This document shows, in pieces, positions 16,807-25,952 of a stretch of DNA of 64,000 bases. Origin of the DNA: VYFG01 sp965221795 (GTDB lineage: Bacteria; Pseudomonadota; Gammaproteobacteria; Arenicellales; Poriferihabitantaceae). The stretch is taken from contig OZ244914.1 in the NCBI GenBank assembly GCA_965221795.1, positions 1,302,001 through 1,366,000 on the forward strand, read 5' to 3'. The position numbers and the translations under genes were made by a program. Under the pieces are notes generated by a model. That model saw only the letters and a list, made by a program, of their open reading frames with translations. It had not been told where the DNA came from and did not search any database. Numbering within the stretch: the stretch's first letter is position 1; each line of letters opens with the position of its first letter.

Positions 16807-17185
16807 AGATCTCCTGGGTATTCTTGATGATCGGTTCTACTGCCACCCAATCACCCCCCTCGTGACGAAGATAAAAGCAATGCTCACGGCCGGTATGGCA
16901 AGCGATCCCTCCCACCTGTTCCACCTGCATGAGCACGGTATCGGCATCACAATCAATCCGCAGTTCCCGGAGGATCTGTACATGGCCGGACTCTTCACCC
17001 TTTCGCCAGAGCTTCTGCCGGGAGCGCGACCAATACACTGCTCGCTTCTCTTTCAGAGTCAGAGACAGTGACTCACGATTCATCCAAGCCATCATGAGGA
17101 CTTTGCCACTGGCCTCATCCTGGGCAATCGCAGGCACAAGGCCATCCCCATTCCATCGAATGGCATCCAGAAGACATTCGTTCAT
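16799..17185 (-). CDS. hisI: Phosphoribosyl-AMP cyclohydrolase
   Basis: Third step of histidine synthesis: opens the purine ring of PR-AMP. 128 residues with the conserved LMMAWMNRESL, GRAVYWSRSRQKLWRKGEESGH-type region (here KRAVYWSRSRQKLW then GEESGH) and the zinc/magnesium-binding DCDADTVLMQV and CHTGREHCF motifs. Encoded after hisF with a 75-base gap and coupled to hisE by an 8-base overlap. Confidence 0.96.
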   Translation of the reverse strand: MNECLLDAIRWNGDGLVPAIAQDEASGKVLMMAWMNRESLSLTLKEKRAVYWSRSRQKLWRKGEESGHVQILRELRIDCDADTVLMQVEQVGGIACHTGREHCFYLRHEGGDWVAVEPIIKNTQEIYD

Positions 17186-17260
17186 AAGATCACTCCGTTC
17201 GTTGATTCAGTTTCATGGACATAACTGCCTTTGCTTGTCGGCATCCCGTTTTTCCATCTG

Positions 17261-18034
17261 TCACAATCTCACTTCAATTCCCTGAGCGGCCATATGACGC
17301 TTGGCCTCACCGACCGTATGTTCCCCGAAATGGAAGATACTGGCCGCAAGAACCGCATCCGCTCCACCCTTGAGGATCCCGTCGGCAAGATGATCCAGGG
17401 TGCCGACACCACCGGAAGCAATGACCGGAATATGAACCCTTGCAGTGATTTCATGGATCAGTTCCAAGTCAAATCCATCCCGGGTCCCATCCCGATCCAT
17501 GCTGGTCACCAACAATTCTCCCGCTCCGAGAGTTTCCATTCGCACGGCCCACTCCAGCACATCCAGTCGGGTGCGGATGCGTCCTCCATGAGTGAATACT
17601 TCCCAAGCAAGGGATGCACCGCCGGTCTTCACACGTTTGGCATCAATGGCGACCACGATACACTGGTTGCCAAAATGCGCACTCGCCTCACAAATGAAGT
17701 CCGGGTTCCTGACCGCGGCCGTATTGATCGATATTTTGTCGGCACCCGCATTCAACAGTCGATGGATATCTTCCAGACAGCGGATCCCACCTCCGACAGT
17801 CATGGGAATGAAGACTGCATCGGCAACCGCTTCGACCACATGGAGAATTGTATCCCGCTGGTCGGAACTGGCAGTGATATCAAGGAAAGTGATTTCATCC
17901 GCACCTTGACGATCATAGCTTTTTGCCACGGCAACTGGATCTCCGGCATCCCGGATATCCACGAAGCGGACTCCCTTGACTACCCGACCGGCATCCACAT
18001 CGAGGCAAGGGATAATACGACAGGCAAGGCTCAT
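17261..18034 (-). CDS. hisF: Imidazole glycerol phosphate synthase, cyclase subunit
   Basis: TIM-barrel subunit that works with HisH to make IGP and AICAR from PRFAR and glutamine-derived ammonia. 257 residues, full length. Landmarks are RIIPCLDVDAGRVVKG at the start, FLDITAS, VGGGIR, ADKISINTAAV, VVAIDAKR, GELLVTSMDRDGT and VIASGGVG. The catalytic aspartates fall in CLDVD and SMDRDGT. It follows hisA by 24 bases. Confidence 0.97.
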   Translation of the reverse strand: MSLACRIIPCLDVDAGRVVKGVRFVDIRDAGDPVAVAKSYDRQGADEITFLDITASSDQRDTILHVVEAVADAVFIPMTVGGGIRCLEDIHRLLNAGADKISINTAAVRNPDFICEASAHFGNQCIVVAIDAKRVKTGGASLAWEVFTHGGRIRTRLDVLEWAVRMETLGAGELLVTSMDRDGTRDGFDLELIHEITARVHIPVIASGGVGTLDHLADGILKGGADAVLAASIFHFGEHTVGEAKRHMAAQGIEVRL

Positions 18035-18058
18035 CAGAAGGCACTCCAGACAGCCGCA

Positions 18059-18814
18059 CTACAGTCCGAAAACCCGGTAGCCGGCAATTTCATCTGCCAC
18101 CGCCTGGCCCTCGGCAAAATCCAGGGATCCTTCATAGATTGCCCGTCCGGTAATTGCCCCGATGATACCCGATTCTGACACTTTTGCCAGCTTCCGGACA
18201 TCATCCAGATTACGAATTCCCCCGGACGCAACCACTGGAATCTGAATCGCCTCCGCCAACTGGACCGTGGCTTCAACATTGACCCCTTGCATCATGCCAT
18301 CACGAGCAATATCGGTATAGATAATCGCCTCGACCCCATCATGCTCGAAATGCCGTGCCAGGTCGATGACATCATGCCGGGAGAGTTTAGACCACCCTTC
18401 CGTGGCGACACGCCCATCCCTTGCATCCAGTCCGACAATGATTCGGGTGGGGAATTCTGCACAAAGATCACTGACCAGGTGAGGTTCTTTGACTGCTTGC
18501 GTGCCGACAATGACATAACGGACACCGGCCTGAATATAAACATCAATGGTGGATGCATTCCGGATCCCCCCGCCGACCTGAATCGGCAACTCTGGAAATG
18601 CAGCGGCAATCTGATGAATCACATCGGCATTGATCGGCATGCCCTGTATGGCCCCGTCCAGGTCCACGATATGCATTCTTCGTGCCCCTGCCCTCACCCA
18701 ACGCTCGGCGACTTCCAAGGGCTGGTGGGAAAACACGGTGACATCCTGCATGTCACCCTGCCGCAACCGGACACATTGACCGTCCTTCAGATCAATCGCA
18801 GGGATCAGAAGCAT
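18059..18814 (-). CDS. hisA: ProFAR isomerase
   Basis: Phosphoribosylformimino-AICAR isomerase, the fourth step of histidine synthesis. 251 residues from the ATG at 18814, with MLLIPAIDLKDGQCVRL, HIVDLDGA, VGGGIR, VIVGTQAVKEP, VGLDARDG, YTDIARDGMMQG and VVASGGI. The catalytic Asp pair lies in AIDLKDG and TDIARDG. The frame is open far upstream into hisH, but the ATG at 18814 is where homology begins, giving a 23-base overlap with the end of hisH. Confidence 0.97.
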   Translation of the reverse strand: MLLIPAIDLKDGQCVRLRQGDMQDVTVFSHQPLEVAERWVRAGARRMHIVDLDGAIQGMPINADVIHQIAAAFPELPIQVGGGIRNASTIDVYIQAGVRYVIVGTQAVKEPHLVSDLCAEFPTRIIVGLDARDGRVATEGWSKLSRHDVIDLARHFEHDGVEAIIYTDIARDGMMQGVNVEATVQLAEAIQIPVVASGGIRNLDDVRKLAKVSESGIIGAITGRAIYEGSLDFAEGQAVADEIAGYRVFGL

Positions 18815-19478
18815 GGTAAGGAACCCCGTTCCAGTGAATGAAGTTGGACAACAGGCGCAATCCATCCTGCTGGCTTTTTTCAGGATGAAACTGCGTCGCA
18901 AATATATTGTCGCGGGCGGCAGCGGCAGTGAACCAATTGCCGTAGCGACACATGCCGGCGATCTCTTCGGCACGAGCGGCTTCCACATAATAGCTGTGCA
19001 CGAAATAGAACCGCTTCTGGTCCTCAATCCCGTGCCAAAGAGGATGTTCGAAACTCTGCCGTACCCGATTCCACCCCATGTGGGGAATTTTCCCCGGGAT
19101 TTGGCCTGACAAGCGGAAGTTTTGCTGCCAATCGGGCTCGCTGGCGAAATGTCGCACATTGCCCGCAAATTGCCCCAGGCAATCCACTCCACCATTCTCC
19201 TCGCTGTACGCATAGAGAGCCTGCAGGCCCAGGCAGATCCCAAGAACCGGGCCTTCGCTCAGCCGCTCTTTGACCGCCGCTGCCAATTCGGGACGGCCGT
19301 CCAGCTGACGCATCCAGGTGCCGATTGCCCCCTGCCCCGGCAACACCAGATGACCGGCATTTCGGATCTCGGAAGGGGCGGAACTGACCCGGACCTCGCG
19401 TGCGCCCACGTGTTCCAGGGCCTTGTGTACGGACCGCAGATTCCCGGTACCCAGATTGACGATGACGACTGCAGGCAT
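18792..19478 (-). CDS. hisH: Imidazole glycerol phosphate synthase, glutamine amidotransferase subunit
   Basis: Class I glutamine amidotransferase (228 aa) that supplies ammonia to HisF. It has NLGTGNLRSVHKAL at the N-terminus, the oxyanion strand LPGQGAIG, the nucleophile motif GICLGLQAL (Cys near residue 82), and the C-terminal FATQFHPEKSQ containing the catalytic His and Glu. It follows hisB by 20 bases. Confidence 0.96.
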   Translation of the reverse strand: MPAVVIVNLGTGNLRSVHKALEHVGAREVRVSSAPSEIRNAGHLVLPGQGAIGTWMRQLDGRPELAAAVKERLSEGPVLGICLGLQALYAYSEENGGVDCLGQFAGNVRHFASEPDWQQNFRLSGQIPGKIPHMGWNRVRQSFEHPLWHGIEDQKRFYFVHSYYVEAARAEEIAGMCRYGNWFTAAAARDNIFATQFHPEKSQQDGLRLLSNFIHWNGVPYHASDPCD

Positions 19479-19498
19479 TGACCTGTCCCCGCAATAGA

Positions 19499-20089
19499 CT
19501 ACAGGGTACCTTTGGTAGAGGGAACTCCCTGCATACGCGGGTCAACTTCCACCGCCATTCGGAAGGCACGACCAAATGCCTTGAATAGGGTCTCGGCGAT
19601 ATGATGGGAGTTGGCACCGCGCAGATTATCCAGATGCAGTGTGGCCTGCGCATGATTGCAGAAGCCCTGGAAAAACTCATGCACCAGTGGAGTGGCGAAA
19701 CGCCCCACCATGGCATCCGGCCAGACCACATGTTGCACCAGCATCGGCCGGCCGGAAAAATCGATGACTGCCCGGCTGAGGGCTTCGTCCAGAGGCACAT
19801 ACGCATGCCCATAACGTCGGATTTGTCTTTTTTCTCCAAGCGCACTGGCTACGGCCTGCCCCAGAGTGATGCCAATATCCTCCACTGTGTGGTGATCATC
19901 AATATGAAGGTCTCCTTGTGCCTCTACGGTCAGGTCCACTATACCGTGCCGGACCACCTGGTCCAGCATGTGCTCCAGAAATGGCACCCCGGTATGGAAG
20001 CTGCCCTTCCCGGAGCCATCCAGATTGAGGGTCACGCGAATGCGGGTTTCCGCAGTATTCCGACTAATCTCTGCAGTGCGCTCTGGCAT
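19499..20089 (-). CDS. hisB: Imidazoleglycerol-phosphate dehydratase
   Basis: Monofunctional dehydratase of 196 residues (no histidinol phosphatase domain), as in most non-enteric bacteria. It carries both metal-binding DHHTVEDIG-type and NSHHIAE-type motifs, together with GVPFLEHMLDQ and the KGTL C-terminus. First gene of the hisBHAFIE run. hisG, hisD and hisC are not adjacent, so they must lie elsewhere. Confidence 0.96.
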   Translation of the reverse strand: MPERTAEISRNTAETRIRVTLNLDGSGKGSFHTGVPFLEHMLDQVVRHGIVDLTVEAQGDLHIDDHHTVEDIGITLGQAVASALGEKRQIRRYGHAYVPLDEALSRAVIDFSGRPMLVQHVVWPDAMVGRFATPLVHEFFQGFCNHAQATLHLDNLRGANSHHIAETLFKAFGRAFRMAVEVDPRMQGVPSTKGTL

Positions 20090-20695
20090 GATCAGATGCG
20101 TAAGGGTCTCTTGGCATAACCATCATCCGGGCATGCCCAAAGGTGGTCAGCAGGTTGGGGAATGAAGAAGCGAAGGAACATCGTATGGCATCACTGGTCT
20201 TGACGTAAACAAAACCATGTATCCAAAAAATGTGTCACAATACCGGGACGGTCTCGCCCTGAAGCCGGGAGGGATCCATGCCGTATGGATTCTGACCACG
20301 TTCGGTGATTCTAACCGCAAACCGTTTCAGATAGAAGTTCCGTCTGCTGCCGACCGTGACGACAGGTTCGTTCGCCGGTCCCGATAGGGCAGTAGTTGTA
20401 TTGCGGACCGGCTCCACATGGGTTCACCGTCAACCTCCATGTAATGGATCACTTGCCCACACGGCTTCTGGTGAAAGTCCCATGCGGCATCCACCGAACC
20501 GTGTCGATTAAGGGATGCAGCCGACTTCGGTCCGATGGGGGTTGGACTTTGCGGGAATATTGGATTGACGTCAGCCCGGGGTTGATTCATCCTATATTGG
20601 CGTTGTATATCTCCCAGTCCCTGCGCCGCCCTTCAGGACTGACTCGATCCAGTGCCGAGGGGATGGCGGATCTGCCAGAAAAAAGATGATTGCCC
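20090..20695. other. 600-bp gap between divergent hisB and smg
   Basis: No convincing gene. It must contain the promoters for the his operon (minus) and smg-topA (plus). A minus-strand frame at 20327-20590 has protein-like composition but no recognisable family. The usual upstream neighbour of smg, dprA, is missing here. Confidence 0.5.
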
Positions 20696-21178
20696 ATGAA
20701 AGAAAATGTGTTCGATGTTTTGGTCTATATGTTGGAAAACTTCATGCTGTATGAAGATGGATATGAGGCTGACATTGAATCGCTGATCCGGGAACTCCGA
20801 GAAGTCGGCTTCGATCATGTTCTGATTGACGGGGCATTTGATTGGCTTGACAGTCTCGCTCATCTGAGCGAGCAGGATCCGGAACAGCATCCCACTCATC
20901 GGGCGAGTGGAATCCGGCATTACTCGGCGGCAGAATGTGACTGCCTCAACCGGCAAGCTCGTGGGCTGCTTCTGGGCCTGGAACAGATCGGAGTACTCGA
21001 CTGCATGACGCGGGAAATGGTGATTGACCAGCTGATGGCGCTGGGAATCGAACCAGTAGAGCCGGACCATGTCAAGTGGGTCATTTTTATGGTCCTCAAT
21101 CAGTATCCCGTCCATACCGGCCTCAGTGAGCAAATGGAGTCCTTGGTACTGGATGGTCCTCAGGCTCACATTCATTAA
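20696..21178 (+). CDS. smg: Smg/DUF494 family protein
   Basis: A 160-residue acidic protein of the Smg (DUF494) family, which is typically found between dprA and topA in gammaproteobacteria. The N-terminus MKENVFDVLVYMLENFM and the later LNRQARGLLLGLEQIGVLD and VKWVIFMVLNQYP segments are the conserved parts. Its biochemical function is not known. The ATG at 20696 is preferred over an in-frame TTG two codons earlier. It precedes topA by 36 bases and is probably co-transcribed. Confidence 0.92.
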   Translation: MKENVFDVLVYMLENFMLYEDGYEADIESLIRELREVGFDHVLIDGAFDWLDSLAHLSEQDPEQHPTHRASGIRHYSAAECDCLNRQARGLLLGLEQIGVLDCMTREMVIDQLMALGIEPVEPDHVKWVIFMVLNQYPVHTGLSEQMESLVLDGPQAHIH

Positions 21179-21214
21179 CCTCCCCCTAACTACCGATTGA
21201 CTTTACCAGTCCCT

Positions 21215-23626
21215 ATGGGCAAACCACTTATCATTGTTGAATCTCCTGCCAAGGCACGATCCATGACACGCTACCTTGGCAATGATTTTGTCGCCTTGGC
21301 ATCCTTTGGACATGTCCGTGACCTGCCTTCAAAGGATGGTGCCGTGGATATCGACCATGATTTCAAAATGCAGTATGAGATCGTCGAAAAAAACAAAAAG
21401 CATGTCGACAGTATCGTCCGGGCGATGAAAAGTGCCGATGCGCTGTATCTTGCCACGGACCCGGACCGGGAGGGCGAAGCCATCTCCTGGCACCTGTTCG
21501 AACTCCTGAAGGAACGCAAGGTGCTCCGAGACAAACCGGTTTATCGGGTGGAGTTCCACGAAATCACCCGCAATGCCATCCGGGCTGCCGTGGGGAATCC
21601 GCGCGAGCTCTCGGATAATCTTGTCAATGCCTATCAGGCCCGCCGGGCACTGGACCATCTGGTAGGCTTCAACCTGTCTCCCCTGTTATGGAGAAAAATC
21701 CGCACCGGCCTCTCTGCGGGCCGTGTACAAAGCCCGGCGCTTCGGTTGATTTGTGAACGTGACGAGGAAATTGCCCGTTTCGTGCCGCAGGAATATTGGA
21801 CGATTGAAGCCGACTGCCACAAGGATGGGGCGTCGTTTGCCAGCAAACTGACGGTATTTGAAGACAAGAAACTGCAGAAGTTCTCGATCCCCGATGCAAC
21901 CCATGCAGCAGTGATCGAACAGCGCTTGCGGGCCGCAACTCTTGTCGACCGCCCCCGATCCATGGACGATTCTTCCGATGCAACGCCGACTTCGGATACC
22001 CGACAACTCCGGGTCCGTCAGGTATCGCAAAAAGAGACCAAGGACTCACCCAAACCCCCGTTCACGACTTCTACGCTGCAACAGGAAGCGTCCCGGAAGC
22101 TGGGCTTCAGCACCCGGCGAACGATGCAAGTCGCACAGCAGCTGTATGAAGGTGCGGGCCAAGACACTTCGAGTGGCGGACTCATCACCTATATGCGAAC
22201 TGATTCGGTGGCACTGGCCCAAGAAGCGATTGCGGAAATCCGGGAAATGATCCACCAACGCTACGGGGCCGAAATGGTGCCTCTCAAACCAAACTATTTC
22301 AAAAATAAAGCCAAGAATGCCCAAGAGGCCCATGAGGCCATTCGCCCTACGTCCGTGCAACGAACCCCCGAGTCGCTCCGTCAGAAGCTGAATAACGATC
22401 AATTCCGTCTGTACGATTTGGTATGGAAGCGGGCCATGGCATGCCAGATGGTTCCCGCCATTATTGATACCATGACGGTAGACCTGGCTGCTGGCGAAGT
22501 GGGCATCTTCCGGGCTACCGGTCGAAAAATCCGGCTATCGGGGTACATGTCTGTCTATCAGGAAGGCAGGGATGACAGGGAGGATCCCAATACCAAAGCC
22601 GTTATGCTGCCCGCCCTGGAAGAAGGCGACCTTGTGACCCTGCTTGGAATCAAACCGACACAGCATTTCACTGAACCACCTCCCCATTACAATGAAGCCT
22701 CGCTGGTCAAAACCCTGGAGGAATACGGGATCGGCCGTCCATCCACGTGGGCGAACATCATCAGCACATTGCAGGCACGGGAATATGTCACCTTGCTGAA
22801 CCGGCGTTTCGAAGCCACCGACCTGGGCAAGATCGTCAATCATTTTCTCTCCCAACACTTTACACGGTATGTAGATTACGACTTCACGGCCCATATGGAG
22901 GATGCCCTGGACGAAATCTCACGGGGGGAGAAGGATTGGGTGCCTCTGATGCGGGAATTCTGGATCCCATTCGAAAAGATGCTGGCAGAAAAAAGGGAAA
23001 CCGTCGGTCGCGAAGATGTCATTCCGGATCGGGTGCTGGGCCAAGACCCCAAAACCGGCAAGCCCGTCATTGTACGATTGGGAAAATATGGCCCCCTGGC
23101 CCAAATCGGCTCACGAGACGATCCGGAAAAACCGGTTTTTGCCAGCCTGCTGCCCAACCAGAAACTGGATCAAATCACCCTCGAACAGGCGCTGGACCTG
23201 TTCCGGCTCCCTCGGGATCTGGGAGAAACCCCTGAGGGAGAACCGCTGGTCGTCGCAATCGGACGATTCGGCCCCTATGCCCGATACGGGAATCAGTATG
23301 TCTCCCTGGGCAAGGAACACGACCCGTTCACGGTAGACCGGGAAACGGTCCTTATGTTGGTAGCCCAAAAAAAGGAACTGGACGCGAACCGCATCATTCG
23401 GCATTTCGAAGCAGAGGGCATTCAGGTGCTGAATGGCCGTTTCGGTCCTTATATCAGCAATGGAGCAGTCAATGCCAAAATCCCCAAGGACGTGACAGAT
23501 CCCACCACACTGACCTTGAAAGACTGTCAGGAGTTGCTCAAGGACGGTAAACCGGCCCGAAGCCGGAAAAAACCCACTGGCAAGAAAGTATTCAGAAAAA
23601 AGCGGGCACCGCAAGAAACTGCTTGA
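21215..23626 (+). CDS. topA: DNA topoisomerase I
   Basis: Type IA topoisomerase that relaxes negative supercoils. 803 residues from the ATG at 21215 (an in-frame TTG at 21197 is less likely). The Toprim domain begins at PLIIVESPAKA, with the acidic cluster in LATDPDREGEAISWH. The catalytic tyrosine is in LITYMRTDS at about residue 326. The C-terminal part (about residues 590-780) carries repeated Toprim_C-type segments (RLGKYGPLAQIG, AIGRFGPYARYG, LNGRFGPYISNG) and a basic tail in place of the Cys4 zinc ribbons of the E. coli enzyme. This architecture is normal for many proteobacteria. Downstream of smg. Confidence 0.97.
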   Translation: MGKPLIIVESPAKARSMTRYLGNDFVALASFGHVRDLPSKDGAVDIDHDFKMQYEIVEKNKKHVDSIVRAMKSADALYLATDPDREGEAISWHLFELLKERKVLRDKPVYRVEFHEITRNAIRAAVGNPRELSDNLVNAYQARRALDHLVGFNLSPLLWRKIRTGLSAGRVQSPALRLICERDEEIARFVPQEYWTIEADCHKDGASFASKLTVFEDKKLQKFSIPDATHAAVIEQRLRAATLVDRPRSMDDSSDATPTSDTRQLRVRQVSQKETKDSPKPPFTTSTLQQEASRKLGFSTRRTMQVAQQLYEGAGQDTSSGGLITYMRTDSVALAQEAIAEIREMIHQRYGAEMVPLKPNYFKNKAKNAQEAHEAIRPTSVQRTPESLRQKLNNDQFRLYDLVWKRAMACQMVPAIIDTMTVDLAAGEVGIFRATGRKIRLSGYMSVYQEGRDDREDPNTKAVMLPALEEGDLVTLLGIKPTQHFTEPPPHYNEASLVKTLEEYGIGRPSTWANIISTLQAREYVTLLNRRFEATDLGKIVNHFLSQHFTRYVDYDFTAHMEDALDEISRGEKDWVPLMREFWIPFEKMLAEKRETVGREDVIPDRVLGQDPKTGKPVIVRLGKYGPLAQIGSRDDPEKPVFASLLPNQKLDQITLEQALDLFRLPRDLGETPEGEPLVVAIGRFGPYARYGNQYVSLGKEHDPFTVDRETVLMLVAQKKELDANRIIRHFEAEGIQVLNGRFGPYISNGAVNAKIPKDVTDPTTLTLKDCQELLKDGKPARSRKKPTGKKVFRKKRAPQETA

Positions 23627-23782
23627 AACACGGTACCAATGTTCTCGCCGCCCGAGCCCTGAACAGCAAAAGCCAGTTTCCCCGTAGGCCCTGGAGTGGT
23701 TCTGGCAGCCCTGTGGGCAAGGTCTGACCATCCTCACCGCGATGACGAGGATGAACACTCCCTCCCAGAGTTTCCTGCTACC

Positions 23783-24162
23783 CGGCCCCCGGCCTGCCGG
23801 TCGGCCCGCACGTGCGGGTAGATCCACTCCTTGCCCGCCATCCCTTCGCCCGGCTGCCGGTACCGGCCGGCGATCTGCTCCGGGCTCCACCCTTCCTGCA
23901 GCCGGTCCTCGACCACCGCCCAGCGCTCAGGGGTCCTCTTCCGGGGCACCGCCGACGCTTCCTGGCGCCGGGCCGTGGCCTTGCGGTCAGCCTGCTGGTG
24001 ACGGTAGCCGCGTTGGCCACGGTTGCGCGAGGTCTCCCGCGAGATCGTCGCGGGATCCCGTCCGAGGTCGCGGGCCATCTCCCGTTTCGACCACCCCCGA
24101 TGCAAAAGGGCGTGAATCTGGCATCGTTCGGCAGGGGTCAGGTGGTGGTAACCTACGGGCAT
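23783..24162 (-). pseudogene. IS30 transposase fragment (N-terminal DNA-binding part only)
   Basis: Starts at the ATG at 24162 after a GGAGGATTGCC ribosome-binding site and runs parallel to the intact IS30 transposases: HLTPAERCQIHALLHRGWSKRE (helix-turn-helix) through WSPEQIAG and the KEWIY segment. It leaves the family sequence after ADRQAGG, where unrelated residues follow to a stop. The DDE catalytic domain is absent. Truncated relic. Confidence 0.85.
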
Positions 24163-24282
24163 GGCAATCCTCCGTTCGTGATCAACCGAGATGGTTCGCC
24201 ATCCTCTGGCCCAGCGCAAGCGGCTTTTCAGCTCACCAGCCAGCGGCTTACAGGGTGTTGCACCTCACACTGGAAAAGGGGG
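23783..24282 (-). mobile_element. Truncated IS30-family element (5' part with one terminal repeat)
   Basis: The right end is the terminal repeat TGTTGCACCTCACACTGG plus AAAAGGGGG (24256-24282), nearly the same as in the complete copies at 25953-27303 and 50241-51592. Reading leftwards on the minus strand it carries the start of the transposase gene, then similarity stops at about 23783. The other end and the catalytic domain are missing, so it cannot transpose. Confidence 0.85.
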
Positions 24283-24329
24283 AGAAATAAACAAGCGAAT
24301 TGTCAGCTTCTATGACCAGACAATAAATC

Positions 24330-24338
24330 AACGAAAAT
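24330..24338. repeat. Target-site duplication of the IS4 element, left copy
   Basis: AACGAAAAT, identical to 25662-25670 on the other side of the element. A 9-bp duplication fits IS4-family insertion. Confidence 0.9.
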
Positions 24339-25661
24339 CACTACTGTCCCGTTAAACTCACGGGAAAGTCCCGTAACCACCCATAATCCATAAGGAAAAG
24401 CGGCTTTCGGGGGGGTCACCGACTGGAACTGCCCGTGCGCGAAATTCAGGCTCTCCAGCCGATTCCCCCATTGGGAGAGCCCCCGCCATGTACCCTGGCA
24501 AACGGGTCTTCGCGCCGGTCATGGATCACCGGCCGAGGCACACCCTTCGGCGCGGTATCGAACGCGACCACGGTCATCGGCGCGTCAGGCGCTTCAGCGG
24601 TCAGGACCAGTTCCGCCGCATGGCGTTCGCCCAGCTGACCGCCAGGGAAAGCCGGCGTGACCTCGAGACCGGCCGGCGCGCCCAGGCCGGCAAGTCCCAC
24701 CCCATGGGCTGCCGGGGCCAGGTCTCGCGCAACCCGCTGGCCAAGGCCAACGAGAGACGGGACGGGCGCCTCCACGCCGACTTCGCCCAATCCCTGATCC
24801 GGACCGCGCACGGCCGGGATGCCGATGACGGCGTCGGCGTCGAGCTCGACAACCCGGTCTACGCGCTCGACTCCCCAACCATCGACCGCTGCCTCTCGGT
24901 CTTCCCCTGGGCCCATTGCCGCCGCGCCCAGGCGGCGGGGAAGAGGCACCCCCGGCTCGACCGGCGCGGCAACCTCCCAACGTTCATTGACGGTTCGCCG
25001 GGCCACAGACACGACGTCAACGGGCTTGACGACCGGGTGCCGGAGGCCGGGGCGTTCTCTGTCATGGCCCGAGCCGACCTCGACTGCAAGCGTCTCCATC
25101 CCCGCCCCCTCCGTGGCCGCTTCTTCGTCCTGAGAGCGCAGTCGAACCCGAAACTCCGCCGCCTCTCCTCCCGGCCCGTGGACCGCAGCACGGGCCTCGT
25201 CGGCGACCAGGTCGTGCGGACCAACGGCGTCCACAGCGCGACCGACTACCCGGACCGGCGGCGGATCCGGTCCCGCGACCCGGAACGCGACCGGACCCTG
25301 GTCTTCCGGACCCACAACTTCGCCCTGCCGGCCATGACGGTCGCGGACCTCTACCGTTCCCGGTGGCCGCTGGAACGGTTCTTCCAGTGGCTCAAGCCGC
25401 ACCTGCGAATCAAGTCGTTCCCGGGCACCTCGGCCAATGCCGTGAAGACCCGGATCTGGATCGCCGTCTCCGTACTCGTGGCCATCATCAGGAAACGGCT
25501 CCACTCCGAACCCAGTCTCCACACCATCCTGCAGATTCTGGACGTCACCTGTTTCGAGAAAATTCCCTTGAATCAAGTGCTGACCGATTCCGAAACCACT
25601 TCCCATCAGACCGATCCTCCTAAGCAATTGACTTTATTCGATTTTTAACGGGACAGTAGTG
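24339..25661 (+). mobile_element. IS4-family insertion sequence, complete ends
   Basis: A 1323-bp element with perfect 18-bp terminal inverted repeats (24339-24356 CACTACTGTCCCGTTAAA; 25644-25661 its complement), flanked by the 9-bp direct repeat AACGAAAAT. Because the ends and target duplication are intact, the insertion appears fairly recent or at least undisturbed. It landed inside a gene whose two halves can be rejoined in frame (see 25662-25921). Its GC content is visibly higher than that of the AT-rich target. Confidence 0.92.
24488..25648 (+). CDS. IS4-family transposase (DUF4372/DDE_Tnp_1 type), catalytic Asp apparently lost
   Basis: Full-length frame of 386 residues starting MYPGKRVFAPVMDH and ending QLTLFDF, the family's typical C-terminus. 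It contains FRRMAFAQLTARES, YALDSPTIDRCLSVFPW (first catalytic Asp), LHDVN-like RHDVNGLD, and YRSRWPLERFFQWLKPHLRIK (the catalytic Glu in the YREK-like motif). The second Asp, normally in a VMDRGY segment, reads VMARAD here, with Ala at about residue 194. Many other normally conserved positions also differ, although the frame stays open. Therefore the enzyme is probably inactive unless this is a sequencing error. Confidence 0.88.
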   Translation: MYPGKRVFAPVMDHRPRHTLRRGIERDHGHRRVRRFSGQDQFRRMAFAQLTARESRRDLETGRRAQAGKSHPMGCRGQVSRNPLAKANERRDGRLHADFAQSLIRTAHGRDADDGVGVELDNPVYALDSPTIDRCLSVFPWAHCRRAQAAGKRHPRLDRRGNLPTFIDGSPGHRHDVNGLDDRVPEAGAFSVMARADLDCKRLHPRPLRGRFFVLRAQSNPKLRRLSSRPVDRSTGLVGDQVVRTNGVHSATDYPDRRRIRSRDPERDRTLVFRTHNFALPAMTVADLYRSRWPLERFFQWLKPHLRIKSFPGTSANAVKTRIWIAVSVLVAIIRKRLHSEPSLHTILQILDVTCFEKIPLNQVLTDSETTSHQTDPPKQLTLFDF

Positions 25662-25670
25662 AACGAAAAT
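25662..25670. repeat. Target-site duplication of the IS4 element, right copy
   Basis: AACGAAAAT, second copy of the 9-bp duplication flanking the IS4 element. Confidence 0.9.
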
Positions 25671-25921
25671 ATGTCATGTGCATAGCTATAGTAGTCATGC
25701 TTTGTCTTGGAGTCCTTGAAATAACGATTCTCTGCAACTGGATGAAATGGAATGTCAGCGATGTTGATTATTTTGTGGTTATAGCCGTATCACCGATTGT
25801 CTCAATAACCGCAATCAGCATTACACTTTTGATTGGCGTTTATCGTGGATTAAACAAAAGTCAAACAGATGCATTTGCCGGATTGCTGGGAAAAATAGTT
25901 AAATCAAGCAACAACGGTTAA
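25662..25921 (+). pseudogene. 3' part of an interrupted small membrane-protein gene
   Basis: From the ATG at 25676 an 81-codon frame encodes two hydrophobic segments (about residues 3-21 and 33-56) and a short polar C-terminus ending KSSNNG. It is AT-richer than the IS on each side. If the IS4 element and one target duplication are removed in silico, the frame continues upstream without a stop through RIVSFYDQTINQRKYVM to the end of the IS30 fragment at 24282. The real gene was therefore longer, lost its 5' end to the IS30 fragment and was later split by IS4. The remaining frame could still be expressed, but no ribosome-binding site is visible. Family unknown. Confidence 0.65.
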
Positions 25922-25952
25922 CCAAACCACTCCGTTACTTACGTATATAATT

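Noticed and set aside
24446..25627. 393-codon open frame antisense to the IS4 transposase
   Set aside because: It is an artefact of high GC: the protein is composed of low-complexity Gly/Arg/Val/Glu stretches with no motif, while the plus strand encodes a recognisable transposase.
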